From Gonium pectorale (lineage: Eukaryota > Chlorophyta > Chlorophyceae > Chlamydomonadales > Volvocaceae), in NCBI GenBank assembly GCA_001584585.1, contig LSYV01000044.1:666644-730643 (forward strand): 64,000 nt of DNA, written 5' to 3'. The position numbers were made by a program, and so were the translations under genes. Below, piece by piece: positions 45,001 to 56,158 of this stretch. How positions within the stretch are numbered: position 1 is the first letter of the stretch; each line of letters starts with the position of its first letter. Below the pieces are notes generated by a model, which was not told where the DNA came from, did not search any database, and was given only the letters and a program-made list of their open reading frames with translations.

Positions 45001-47557
45001 GTGAGTCGTGCGTGTGGGAGCGGCGGGCGCATGCACCGTGTTTGTTGGTGTCCTTCACACGCGTAGAGCTCTCTGGCCTTGCGCGCGAGCCCAAGCACCC
45101 GGGGCTGCACCAGAACTGTTGCCGCTCTCGACTGCTTCGGCATGTCGCTGCCAGCAACACCGCGTGGACATAGGCGCCAACACAGAGTCGACCCAAGTGT
45201 GTATTTGCGTCATTCGCTTTTCTCCAATCACTCAGAGCAAGAAGTCCGGTGAGTCGACCCCTTGTCACTCCCTCCCTCATGACTCCACGGGAGCGGCCTG
45301 CCTCCAGTGGCTGGCACAGCCCTAGCACACGCTACGCTAATAATGCGCGATGGCGGAGGCCTGGCAGCGGCTGAACAGGGAGTTCCTGTGTCCTGCAATC
45401 CGGACTCACAGTGTCCTCTCAAACGCCCACCGGCAAAGTGGCCGTAGCTGCCCGTTACAGCAAGGGCCCGGCGACCTTGCAGTGCCCACGCAGTTAAAGC
45501 AGTGCTGCAAGCCTACTGCTGTGTTGTCGCCCGAAACCCAACGGAAGCCGGCCGAGAAAAGAGCCCATGGTGAAGTTGTTCTCTGAGGCAGAGGTGGTGA
45601 GCCCTCGGGCGGCTGTGATGCCACCGAAGGTTGCAGGGGCCTTCAATCATCATTCGAAAATCTATGAAGCAATAGTAGAGGCCGAGACTGACTGTGGATG
45701 AGGATCACATGGCCTAGCGGTGTAGCGTGGCGTTTGCAAGTTAATGCCGGTCAGTCACATGCACTGGTCCCCAGAGCCAGCTGTGTATTTGCAGCCTGGC
45801 GTGATGACAAGCGGGCTTGATCGTACGAGGCACGCCACACGTCATAGGCAGACCCGGATTGTTTGATGCTGTGTGCGCGAGCTGTGGCCATGCCGGGTCA
45901 CTGCTCCCTCCCGTAACCCGGCGCCAACCACACGTTAATCGTACGACACGTGATGTCGGGAGAATTTGATGCGACCCTTGAACGTTCGCGTACGCAATTG
46001 CCACACGTAATGGGGCGGTAACAACATATTAGCTGGACAATGCAAGAGGCACCGGCCTCGCGCTGACCACCATGTCCGACCTTAACACATGTCAAAGAGC
46101 CTCTCTTTCCTGAGACAGGAATCTAGGCTTATGCTGTGCGTGCTTGCCCACGTGCACCGCAAGCCCTGCGGACTGGAGATGGAGCCAGGAACAAAAGCTA
46201 AACCAGCGCATAATGGGCTGTGAACACCTGACCAGCGACGGGATGTCCTGTCCGCTGCGAGCCATAGCCATAGCCATACAGCCCTTGCCCTCGCCAACGC
46301 GGTGCTCCCATTCCCCAAGGCGCGGGCACTGTGTGCAAGTATGCGCACAGAGCATCACGCCATTGCAGGCCCGCACCCTCTTTCGCGCTGCTCGGAACGT
46401 GGAGCTCTGGTTCGTGAACCGGGGCCTCTTTGGCGTGTGACCCGAAACCAGCTCGGCCCGACGTTGGGGTCGGTTGCACAACGGTTGTCCACCGAAATGG
46501 AACAAGCGCAGGGGCGTCGGTTGCCACCGGGAGCTGGCATTGCCTAATGCGTAACAAAAGTATGAGCAGCTTGGGTTCCTGGGAATGAGGGGCTTTAAGG
46601 GGAACAGACCACCAACGATTTGCACCGGCGCTGACCGGTCAACTCCCCGTACGACGGGGCCGCTCAACTGCGCTGAAGTGCCAGAGCACCGCCTTCGAAC
46701 GGATTTGACATGTTCGATGCCTGCTCTATACACTGTAGGAATTTCAAGCCGTTTCGTGCGCATTCAATTTGGGAATGTCGTACCGCCAGGCACTCTGTTC
46801 ACCTCCGAATCCGCGCATTCTTGCTCTGAGTGAATAGCCGTTTGCTTGTCGGCCCTGGCCCCGGCCCTGACCCTGGCCCTGCCAACAGTCGGTTGCCAAG
46901 AAGTTCCTCACGGGAAGCGTGTCGTCCCCGGGAGCCGGCGGCAGCTTCGGCGCCGGGCCTGGATACGGCGGTGGCGGCTTCGGCGGTGGCGGCTTCGGCG
47001 GCGGTTACGGCGGCGGCGGTGGCGGTGGCGGCGGCGGCCAGAAGGGCGTGCCCGCGCTGAACAAGCTGCAGGGCGTGCTGGGCCAGCGGGCGCAGGTGCG
47101 ACGGGGGCTGCGTTCCTCACCGGGTGCTTGCTGCCGTGGGCGCGCGCGGCAGGGCCGCCTGCGCCAGTCTGCCGAGTGACTGCCGTTGAGCCGCTGGGGC
47201 GGGCGGGCGGAGGGGGCGCCTGGTGTCCATTTTACAGTCCTTGTTCCGCCTTCTCTCAATCCTGTTGTTGGAAGAATGCAGGCCCTTCCTTATCAGTCCT
47301 TTGCCTCGCAAACTCCCGAACCCTTCGCCGTGTGTCCTCTGCCGCAGGACCTGCTGGTCCAGCACTCGCACGTGCTGCGGGACAGCCACTTTGACGAGGT
47401 GGTGGTGAGCCAGTTGCAGAAGCTGCCCGAGCACGAGTCGCTCGAGGTGCTGGCCGAGGTGGGCCGCCACGAGCTGGTGGGCGTCAAGAACATCCCCGCC
47501 TACATCATGGGCATCATCAACCGCTACAAGCGGGGCGGCGCGAGGCCCGGGTACTAA
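42013..47557 (+). CDS. Protein with four tandem hnRNP-Q acidic-domain-like repeats
   Basis: Nine exons (42013-42094, 42202-42266, 42334-42576, 42907-43059, 43550-43817, 44182-44405, 44935-45000, 46889-47095, 47348-47557) give 505 residues with every phase matching. Four alpha-helical repeats resemble the N-terminal acidic domain (AcD/NURR) of hnRNP Q/R: residues about 53-105 (ALDLLKEQKIDDAINVIDQF, then NKSAYLAGV), 136-180 (RVIENFEGKDLEDARNVNAL), 330-375 (NSNAFLI then SVAKKFL across an intron) and 447-498 (VGVKNIPAYIMGIINRYKR). Between repeats 2 and 3 is a PPPY-rich linker (residues 182-270); a Gly-rich tract (about 380-415) precedes repeat 4. No RRM is present, unlike SYNCRIP/hnRNP R. The likely role is RNP protein interaction in nucleus or cytosol. 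Intron 4 holds a 20-N gap at 43214; intron 7 is 1.9 kb. A distant TGTAA lies at 48296. Confidence 0.75.
43214..43233. other. Short assembly gap (20 N) in intron 4 of the AcD-repeat gene
   Basis: A run of 20 Ns inside a G-rich intron; the coding sequence is not affected. Confidence 0.9.
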
Positions 47558-49862
47558 CCCACCGGGCACTGACCTACCTGGGGAGGGGAGGGATTAAAAG
47601 CACCCTGGCAGCGGGGGCGACGGCCTGTGCCGGCACGCTGGAATGGAGGGGGTGCCGGGCTGCCATCGCGAGGGCGGTGGTGAAGCGGGGAGCCGGTGCG
47701 GGGGGCTGAAAGAGCTGAGCGGCTCCGCCGTGCCACCGTGGGAAGACTTATGCGCTGTCCGGGGGATGGAAAGCGCGGCGGCATGGAGCCCCGAACGTGG
47801 GTGACGGGGGGGGGGGCTGCCCACCTCCCAGCCCCGCAGTTGAGCCACACTTTGAGCGGCTTGCGCTTTCAATGGAGTTTCGGGAAGACAACCCGGGCAG
47901 ACGGCTTGGACTGTAGTCAACCTTGGGTCGAAGCACGTGACGGCCAACATGACCAACAGCGTTTGCGTTGCGGACGGGCTGACGGCATGTGATAGATGCT
48001 GCATGCGGGCGTGGCGGCTTGCGCTACGTAGCAAGCGGTTTCCTCGGGTACCGGACCGTGCGGAAGCACTGAAGCGCGTTTGAACTGCCCCTGCGCCACA
48101 CTATGACATCAATCTGTCATTTTCACAGGGCTCCAAGGACAAGTCGGGTTCCGACGTGTCCTGTCGCCTGCTACGCTGCGTACAGTTGGATCCGGCTTTC
48201 AGGCGGTTCATTGTTGGCCCCTTGGCACGCTTTGTTTGAACCTTAACGACCCCAGTTTTGCACCACAGCATCGATGGCGAACTGACGATCTGCGTTGTAA
48301 GATGCTTCCAAATGCTGGCAGGTGACCAGCGGGAGTACAATTTGCTGGCCGTACATCCAGGAAATCTCGCCGGCGCGTCGGGTTACATAACTACCCCAAA
48401 ACGGATAGTGATCCATCGGATCCGTGAGCAAATCAAACATTATTCAACACGCATATGCAGGGACAGGGGAGCCCGCCCCAGGCCCTCTTATGCCCAAATC
48501 GTCAGGCAAACGGCAAGCCTTGAATCAGCTCAGCCCGAGCCGGCAGCCTCACACAAATGCGGCGAATCTCTTTCCTGCCGTTGCAGAGGGCCTGTTCACA
48601 AACGACACAGGGGCAACCGTAAGGCCACGGCGTGGGCCACCACCCACAACAAGGCGGACGTCGAACCCAACCACGCGCACAAGTACACACGCGGGCCGTG
48701 CACAACCCCTCGCGAAGCGCACGCAAACAGCGGGCCTCGCCACTGCACTGCACTGCACCCGCCCTCGACACCCCTCGCCTCGCCGCACAAAGACGCAACG
48801 CATGCCTGCGCGCTTATTATTACTGGTAAGTCTTCTCGCATGAGGGGCGCGACTCCAGGGAGCCTCATCATCAGCCAATATGCAACTGAACGCACTCAGA
48901 GCCCAACGCGCCGGCCCACGCACCCGTGCCAACCCCGTGCCGGCGCTCCTCCAACCGCACGCTGTGCTCCCAGCGTGGTGCTGCTGCATGCGGCAAGTGG
49001 CTATTCGTCTCTCCGCTCACGTACCGACATGGCGACCGCAAAACCGTGCGAGCGACCCTCATCGCCCCAGTCAAAGGCATGCTCCGGCTCGCAAGCTCCA
49101 CAGCGCGCCAAAACGCAAAAAACAAGTGCGTTCTTCTCAAGCATGTATGCTGATCAAGTTCAAGTGTCATTGGCAATGCGACTGCCTTACCGGTATGCCG
49201 AGTAATCTTCACTCTTAGCACTCATTTGTCACCTCCAATCCCAACTCCAACCCAAGCCCCGCCCGCAGCCCACAGGGGCATCTCTTGCGCCTAAGGCACC
49301 TAAGGGGGACGCAACACGTACCGCACCAACCCAACCCGTGCGCAACTCTTCGCCTCCGGCCCCAAACGCTTCACGGACGTTATAGACCGGGCAGCTACAA
49401 AAAGGGTAAACGCGACAATACAACGCTACAAAAGAGCCGCGACGCTCCTAAGGAGGGAACAGGGGGGAACAGGGCGCACACCCTTGCCAAGCGGGCGGCA
49501 CGGGTATTTTTCGGAATGAATGATCCACGGATCCAAGGAACGCCAGGCCCGCACGCCGCCGCCGGTTTGCTGCATTCTTGCCGGCCACTGCTCCCGTCCG
49601 CGCACAAAGGCGAGCATGCGTAATGCCAAGCTATATATCCGCAGCGCAGGAGGGCCGCCACGCCAAAGCTCCTGCCGCAACAGCATACGCATAGCCCCCG
49701 GGTGCGTACACCAAAAACACACACAAGCGTAAGGGTAGTGGTTCAAGTGGTTCAAAGTCTCTTCGCCGGCAGCGCCGCCGGCCCGGCCTCGCAGCCATGA
49801 GCTCAAGGAGCGAGCGGGCCGGTGGCACGCAAAGAGCTACCCATCACACCTCGACCAGCTCC
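47558..49862. other. Convergent intergenic region
   Basis: Lies between the ends of the AcD-repeat gene (+) and the carrier gene (-). A long plus-strand frame at 48258-49205 has Thr/Pro/Ser/Arg-rich shadow composition and is rejected as a gene. TGTAA at 48296-48300 is a possible plus-strand polyadenylation signal. A 65-codon minus-strand frame at 48243-48440 is listed separately. Confidence 0.45.
48243..48440 (-). CDS. Hypothetical small protein, 65 codons
   Basis: An ATG at 48440, with an in-frame TGA two codons upstream, opens a 65-codon frame that ends with TAA at 48243. Its composition is balanced and aromatic/acidic (MFDLLTDPMDHYPFWGSYVT near the start, AIDAVVQNWGR at the end), unlike the Ala/Arg/Pro-rich shadows typical of this DNA. 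Codon choice is not GC3-biased, unlike the neighbouring genes. No family is recognised. It could be a small gene, an old insertion or chance. Confidence 0.25.
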   Translation of the reverse strand: MFDLLTDPMDHYPFWGSYVTRRAGEISWMYGQQIVLPLVTCQHLEASYNADRQFAIDAVVQNWGR

Positions 49863-52800
49863 CTAGCCCGCAGCCGCGCCGTCGCAGACGGCCGCCCCAG
49901 CGCTGCAGGAGCAGCAGCACGCGTCCGGCCCCGCGCGAGCCGCAGTCCCCGCCGGCGCCGACTCCGGAGCCGGCGGCGAGTGCGAAAATGTCTGAGCCGT
50001 GGTGGCAACCGCTGCCGGGCAGGCAGCGCCCGGGACCGGGGTCGGCCCCGCGCCCGACGCGGCGGCGGCGGCGGGCGGCAGCGGCGACGCCTCCAGCAGC
50101 TCGCCGGTGCAGACGGTGGTGCCGCAGATGGTCGGCGCCTGGGCGCCCGGCGGGGTGCAGATGCGGCCCACCACCTCGCGGTCGCCGTCGGGCCCCTCCA
50201 GCACCAGCGGCACGCACCTGAAGCGGCGGCGTGGATAACACCCGGGGCCAGTGAGGCCGGTCAGCATTTGAGCCTCACGCGCAGGAGCATGCCGGCGGCA
50301 TGTGACTGGAAGAGGAGCTAGACAAGAGAGGTGCGCGAGCGGCGATGCCGGCGCAGCGCTGCGGCGCTCGGCAAGAGCCCCTGGCGAACGGTACCCTATG
50401 GCCCCAGGAGCCCTGACAGTCACGAGTATGCGTCACGAAGTCATTCGGCAGCCGATGGCCAGCCCACAACCAGCAAAAGCAAACACCTGAGCCACACACC
50501 ACGCCGGTATTCGTTGCACGGAGCACATGAAGGCTCAGGCGCTCCCCGAGACGGTTAAGAGCAAGCACACGGGCAACCTGGACACGAGCCTACAACCAGC
50601 CCTAAGCAACAATTCGGCACACACCACCCCGAATACTCGTTGCACTGAACAGTCACAGAACGTGCAACAGTCACAGAACAAGCTGAGACCTGGATTGCCC
50701 ACCAACAAGCACCTTACCTGGACGTGAGCATCTGCTTGACCTGCTGCTCGTCCCGCTGCTGCTCCCACGCCACGACCATGGCCCGGACCGCCTCGTACGT
50801 GCCGAACGACACACAGGCCATGGGGATGAGGCGCAGCGTGGCGGCGCCGATGCCCCTGCGGGAGGCGGGAAACGGGTCGCGTGGGGTGGGGGAGTTGAAG
50901 GGAAAGGAGAGGGGGGGCGTGGGGTGGGGGAGGGCGAGGAGTTGGGCGGGGGGGGGGCGGGGGGGCGATGCAAAGCACATGCTGATAAGCGTCAGTTGGC
51001 GCCCAAGCTGGCCACTCAGAAGAAGATGATGTTCATGCAGGTGGCCTTACTGGGGCCAGGTCCGGACCATGGACCCGGGTAAGGGCCGGCTCCGCAAGGC
51101 CACGGGCTGTCCGTATACCGATGGCTCTCGGCTGACGCCGCGCTTGTCGCCCCGCGCCCGCTTCGCTGCAGCGAATTGCTGCGTGGCTCCGCAACATGCA
51201 GCTGCGGCAGTTGATGCCGTACAGCCAGCTCAGCGCCCAGCCGCCCAAGCGGCCCTCTGAGCCCCTGCCCCCCTGCACCGTGTTCGCAAGCGACGCCGGT
51301 CGCGACTCGCCCACTTTCCCAGCGCATTCGTGCGCCCAGTGCCCGCACCGCCGCACAACACCGCCCCGGCCGCACACGCACACACGCACTCATGTGCTCA
51401 CGCGCTCACGCACCTGTACAGCGCCGCAGGTCCGCCCTCCGCCAGCAGCCCGCGCACTACCGCTACCATGCCGCCCAGACCGCCGCTCGTCGAGCCGGCC
51501 GCTGCCACCTGCGAGCCAAGCATCAGCCGGGGCACAAAACACATGCGGCTGTGACTCAGCCCCAGCCCACCAGCCGTCCCGCTACGGTACAAACAACGGT
51601 GCGCAGACCGCACGTATGTAAAGCAGCTGGACAGGCGCCCCCGTCAAGGCACTCTTGGCTGCCCCAGGGCAGCGTTGTCGTGGCACTTGCCCCGCCGCGT
51701 TCCCCCCGCCCCCTTGCCTCGCCCCGCCAGTCACCATGCACACGCAGCCCGCCCCGCTCCGGCCCCCCCAACCCCGCCACGCCAGCCGCCATGCCCCGCA
51801 CCTGCAGCCGCCGCGAGACCGTCTCCAGCGGGAACGACACCAGCTGGCCGCAGAAGGCTGACAGCACGCCGAAGGCCAGCGACGGCGCCACGCCCGGCTC
51901 CTCGTGCGCCAGGCGGGTGTAGGCCTTTTTGAGCGCGTCGTGGAGGCCATACGTGATGGCCGCCTCAGGGAAGATCGCCGCCACGCTGGGCCCAAGCCCG
52001 CGGTACAGTGCGCCCGCGCCCTCGGCGCGCACCAGGCCCGTCAGGGCCGCCACGAGGTTGGGCGACGCGGCGGCAGCGGCAGCAGAGGAGGCGAGACGGG
52101 GCCCCGCAGCGGCGGCCGCCGCCGCTGCGACGGTGATGCGCGACCGGACCACCTCCAGCGGGTAGAGCGCCACCCAGCTGGTGCAGCCCGCCAGGCCTGG
52201 TGGGAGAGGGGGAGGGGGACGGAGAGGGACAGCGAAAGGGGAAGGGGGAGGAGGGAACCGAGGGCTTGCTTAGTACGGGCCACCACCACCAGTAGAGTCG
52301 TCGGAGGCGCATGTCATCCCAGTCCGTCCAAGGCTGAGCTGCAGAAAGGCTCCCAACGCTCACGGGCGCTGCCCCGGGGCCAGGCCGGCGGTCGCTGCGG
52401 GCCCTTGTCAGCCGTCCACAGCGTCCAAGCAACCGGGCCCTGCGGCCGCCGTACGCCCATTGCATCACCGGGCATTCGTTTCTAGTGTACCAAAGCCGCA
52501 CCCCCCGCGGTGCGGCCTTCACTGCAACGCACGGGGTCCCCAACACACCCACCCGCTGCAAGAAACGTCTGTGCGGTGGTGTCGTCCCCCAGCAGCCGCT
52601 TGAAGGCGTCGAAGACGAAGAAGTCCAGCGCCTTCTGGGGCGCGGAGCGGAGCACGTTGAGCAGGTTGCCCCGGTACAGGCCCGCCCAGCCCTGCGAGGA
52701 CACGATGTCCGAGGCAGCCTGCGGAAGGCGGACCGAGTGTAGGGAGGGAGGGAAGGAGGGAGGGGGGAGGTAACTAGGCTTGGCAGGTAACAGGGGGAAG

Positions 52801-55218
52801 GGCGACGCGTGGTGGATTGAAAGGTAACGTGAGGGTGAGGGTTGAAGGAGAAAGGTTCTATTATGACTGAGCTAGGAACCAGCAGCGTCTGGCCCGTGAA
52901 GGTTAGATGGGGGCCCTACACAAGAGGTGAGCAATTGGGTGTGCGGGAAATAGCCCGGAACCGTCCGGCGCTTGCCTTACATCGAAAGCCCCTCCTGGTC
53001 CCCCGCCCTCTCGGCCACGGCAGGCCCACCTGCGCCAGGCTCCTGCTCTGCAGCTGCCCCGCCATGGCTGCCAGTCGCAGCGTCTCCAGCGGCGCGGTGG
53101 CGGTGCGCGAGGTGGCGCCCGCGATGGCGCCCGCCAGCAGGTGACCTGGGGGCAAGGGGGTTGGGGGAAGTAAGGAAGGAAAAAGGGAGGGGGGAAGGGG
53201 CCGGGCTGGGGGCTTGCAGGCTGGGAACGGGACGACACTCAGCGCGAGCGAGCGAGAGAGCACACTCGTGACAGATCGACACGAGGGAGGCCGGCGGTGG
53301 CTGTCAGCGTCTGTCAGCTACATACGGATACAACGCCTCCACGAGGTTGGGGGTGCTCGTGAGATATGCACCCAACCCCTCATGACTCCGCCCCCGCCCC
53401 CGCCCGCCTCCTCACCCCACGGCGAGCCCTTCGCGCCGGCCGCCGCAGCCGCCTCGTTGCCTGCCCGCCCCAGCGATAGCTTGTCTGACAGCTCTGGGAC
53501 CGCCCCCGCAGCCAGCCAGTACTCCACCAGCATGTCCTGCTGCGGCAGCAGGAGGAAGAAGTCCCGGAACTCCGAGAACCCCAGGGACCTGCAGGCGGGA
53601 GGGGAGGATTTGAGGCGGAGGGCACATGGACGTCCAGTAATGGACATGGACATGGACGTCCGTCAGGCCGTCCCGCCACGCAAGCGCTGCCCCCTGCTGC
53701 CCCGTGCCCACCCGCTGCGCTCCGCCCACCGCGCTGGGTCCTGCACGCCGATCCCGTGCACAGCTCCAGCAGTCCACGACCCTTCCCACCTGCGCTCTGC
53801 CCCTCTGCCCTCCCCTCTGCCCTCTCCTCTGCCCTCCCCTCTGCCCCTGCACCCGCTCACCCGTGCTCCGGCGCCGCCTTGGAGTGCAGGTGCGCCGCCA
53901 TGCGCGTCCGGCAACGGTAGATGCAGCGGGTGCGCGGGCAGGTGACCGCCACGCGGGCCAGGCTGTCCTCCAGGTCGTCCAGCGAGATGCGGCCGTCGCC
54001 GTCTGGTGACGACGAGGGGAGGGGTGCGAGGAGGAGTTAGGGGCGGTCTCACTAGGGGCACGGCCGTCGACGTTTGGCTATCATATATTGAATTCAGGCG
54101 CAGCCGCATTTGGGGGTTGGGGGGACATGCGTTTGGCGAGAGCGGGCTGGAATTGGAGCCTGCCTGCCTGTCCTCCCAGGCATGGTCGGGCTGAATCCCG
54201 GCAGTATCCCTACCAGCCGAAACGCGTGCCTCGCCGCACCTTGGTCGAACAAGCTGAACGCCCGGCGCAGCGCCTCCTCCCGGCTGCGCACGAAGCGCCG
54301 GAACATACCAAACGTCAGCTCGGCGTCTGCATCCTCGGCGTCTTCCACCTGCTGCGGCTGCTGCTGCTGCCGCTGCGCGCCCTCACCGCCCCCGCAGACC
54401 GCGAAACTGTCCGCGGCGCCTGCCCCCGCATTGCTGCCGCTGTTGTTGTGGTTGCTGTGGGTCGCGCGCACGGCGCTCGCAAAATGTGCCGCATAGCTGC
54501 TGGGCAAGCCGTTACGGGCTGCGAACGCCTCCAAGTCCTTCTCTGTGATGTGGCCCTGGAAGGGATGCGGGGGGGGGGGATGCGGGAAGGGGTGTCTGGT
54601 GCCAACGGGAGGGAGCAACACGGAACGGGAGGGACAGGTGTGCAAGTGGACCAATCCCGCCCTCCTTAGTTTTCATGCTCCGTGCAGTTCAGCCGAATAC
54701 AGGTGCAGTGGGTGCTCGCAGCGCAAGCGCATTGCCGTTGCGGTGGTGCCCTACCTTGCCGTCCACGTCTATGGACTTGAAGGTCTTCCGAAGTCCAGCA
54801 TCTCTGCAAGCGCTCGCCCAAGCGAGAGGACAGCGGGTCGCACGTCAAAGGTCAGGCCGCCGCGTGACAACGTTGCGCGGGAGGCGCGTGAAAAGCGAAG
54901 CTTGCCTGCCAATGTGGCCAGGCACAATCCTATAACACAATGTGATATTCGGGTGGCAGTGGAAATGCAGTTAGGTGCCCACCTGTCACTGAAAAGCAGT
55001 AGAGGGAAGGCGGTCAGGGAGGCAAGCAGGTTCCGCGCCGGCCCATGGCTCCTCCCTGTGGACCGACTAAGTGAAACCGAAGCTAGGACGGGGGCCGCTC
55101 CTCTCCCGCGTCGGCCATTCTTGCTGACAGCGAAGCGAAGCTCCTCTGATCGCTGCTGTTGCGGCTCGTCTAGCTGTTCAGGGAATGCACTTAGACCTCC
55201 GGCGGTCGTAAAGTGCAT
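49863..55218 (-). CDS. EF-hand mitochondrial carrier (SCaMC / ATP-Mg-Pi type)
   Basis: Eleven exons on the minus strand (55218-54983, 54803-54755, 54555-54240, 54002-53861, 53588-53416, 53145-53030, 52718-52553, 52196-51802, 51508-51414, 50855-50718, 50217-49863) give 726 residues with all phases consistent. The N-terminal half has EF-hand loops DVDGKGHITEKD and DQDGDGRISLDD, two degenerate partners (around ELTFGMFRRFV and LGFSEFRDFFLLL) and the linker helix typical of short Ca-binding mitochondrial carriers. The C-terminal half has three carrier repeats with signatures PLETLR, PLEVVR and PLETVSR and G-x-x-x-LYRG motifs. It predicts a Ca-regulated inner-membrane nucleotide/phosphate exchanger. 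Unusual: a Q-rich insert between EF-hands and a 120-residue Ala/Cys/Pro-rich C-terminal extension after the last helix. Exon 1 is the least certain. Confidence 0.82.
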
Positions 55219-56158
55219 CGGAAGAGAGCAAGCTTATTGTGACGTTCGGAGTTCTGACCAGGCGTCTCAGCGCATTAAGGCATAGCGAAAAGGTGTTGTT
55301 AAATGTATTGAGTGTGCAAGGAGCGTGATTGGGCGTGATGAGTACATTTTGGGTACCGCAGCTGGGACGACACAGGACGCCGCACAGCAGCAGCTGTCGG
55401 AAGGCCGGGCCGGTCGGAGCAGTCTAACATGGCCAGTGACGCGATGCCCATTTTGGAACGCCGTGCGTTAGTTGGTCGTGGGTTGGTCACGGGCAGAGTA
55501 GGTTCGCGGGAGCGGACAGCCGGGCGTACATCTTCCTCGCTTCACCCCATCGTCCCCTACCTACCAGGAGTGTATGTCTAGTCGGACGTGTTTTGGCGAG
55601 CAGTACTCATCAGACCTCCGGGGCGGAAACAACCAGAATCGAAACCCTTTCCGAGAGCCTATGTATGCGTCAGAAGCGTCTGGAAGACACTTTGCATGCT
55701 CATTTATATATAGCCATTGGAGCTGTCGCCTGTGCTGCAACTGTGGCATGCGTGCCTGTATCGCAACCCGGCTGCCGAAGCCGAAATATATTTCCTGCAG
55801 ACACCGTCGCGTGCTATTGACGTGTACCTGGTCTTAGCTGTCAAACCGCAGACGCCGTATGCGCTGCGTCCAAGCCTGTCCTAGCCCCTTTGTCCCTATG
55901 CTCATCTGGGCAAACGCACGTCCAATCCTTGTGACTACAATGGCCCTGGCCGCCACATGCGCTTTATGCTTCCGACAGCGTCGCAAACCTCCGTCACAAC
56001 GTACAGTACGGCCGACTTCCAACCGCGTTCCAGCCCCGGCACCATGACCAGTTTTATGACCAGTTGCTGATGGTGGTCACGGGGGCGGCCGGTGGCTCTT
56101 CATGCTGCTCGCCAGCTTCCTTGGCCGCTCTCCCGGCAGCTGCCCAGGGTCGCTCGCC
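55219..56158. other. Intergenic between two minus-strand genes
   Basis: Contains the 3' flank of the ankyrin gene and the promoter/5' UTR of the carrier. Short frames only; the sequence is relatively AT-rich around 55560-55830. No RNA gene recognised. Confidence 0.45.

Noticed and set aside
45236..45248. 13-base micro-exon in the AcD-repeat gene
   Set aside because: It has neat AG and GTGAGT borders but breaks phase with the next exon. Direct joining of 45000 to 46889 keeps phase and completes AcD repeat 3 (NSNAFLI then SVAKKFL).
48258..49205. 315-codon plus-strand open frame
   Set aside because: Composition is Thr/Pro/Ser/Arg/His-rich with no domain, and it starts inside the antisense of another frame. 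It is typical of chance open frames in this GC-rich DNA.
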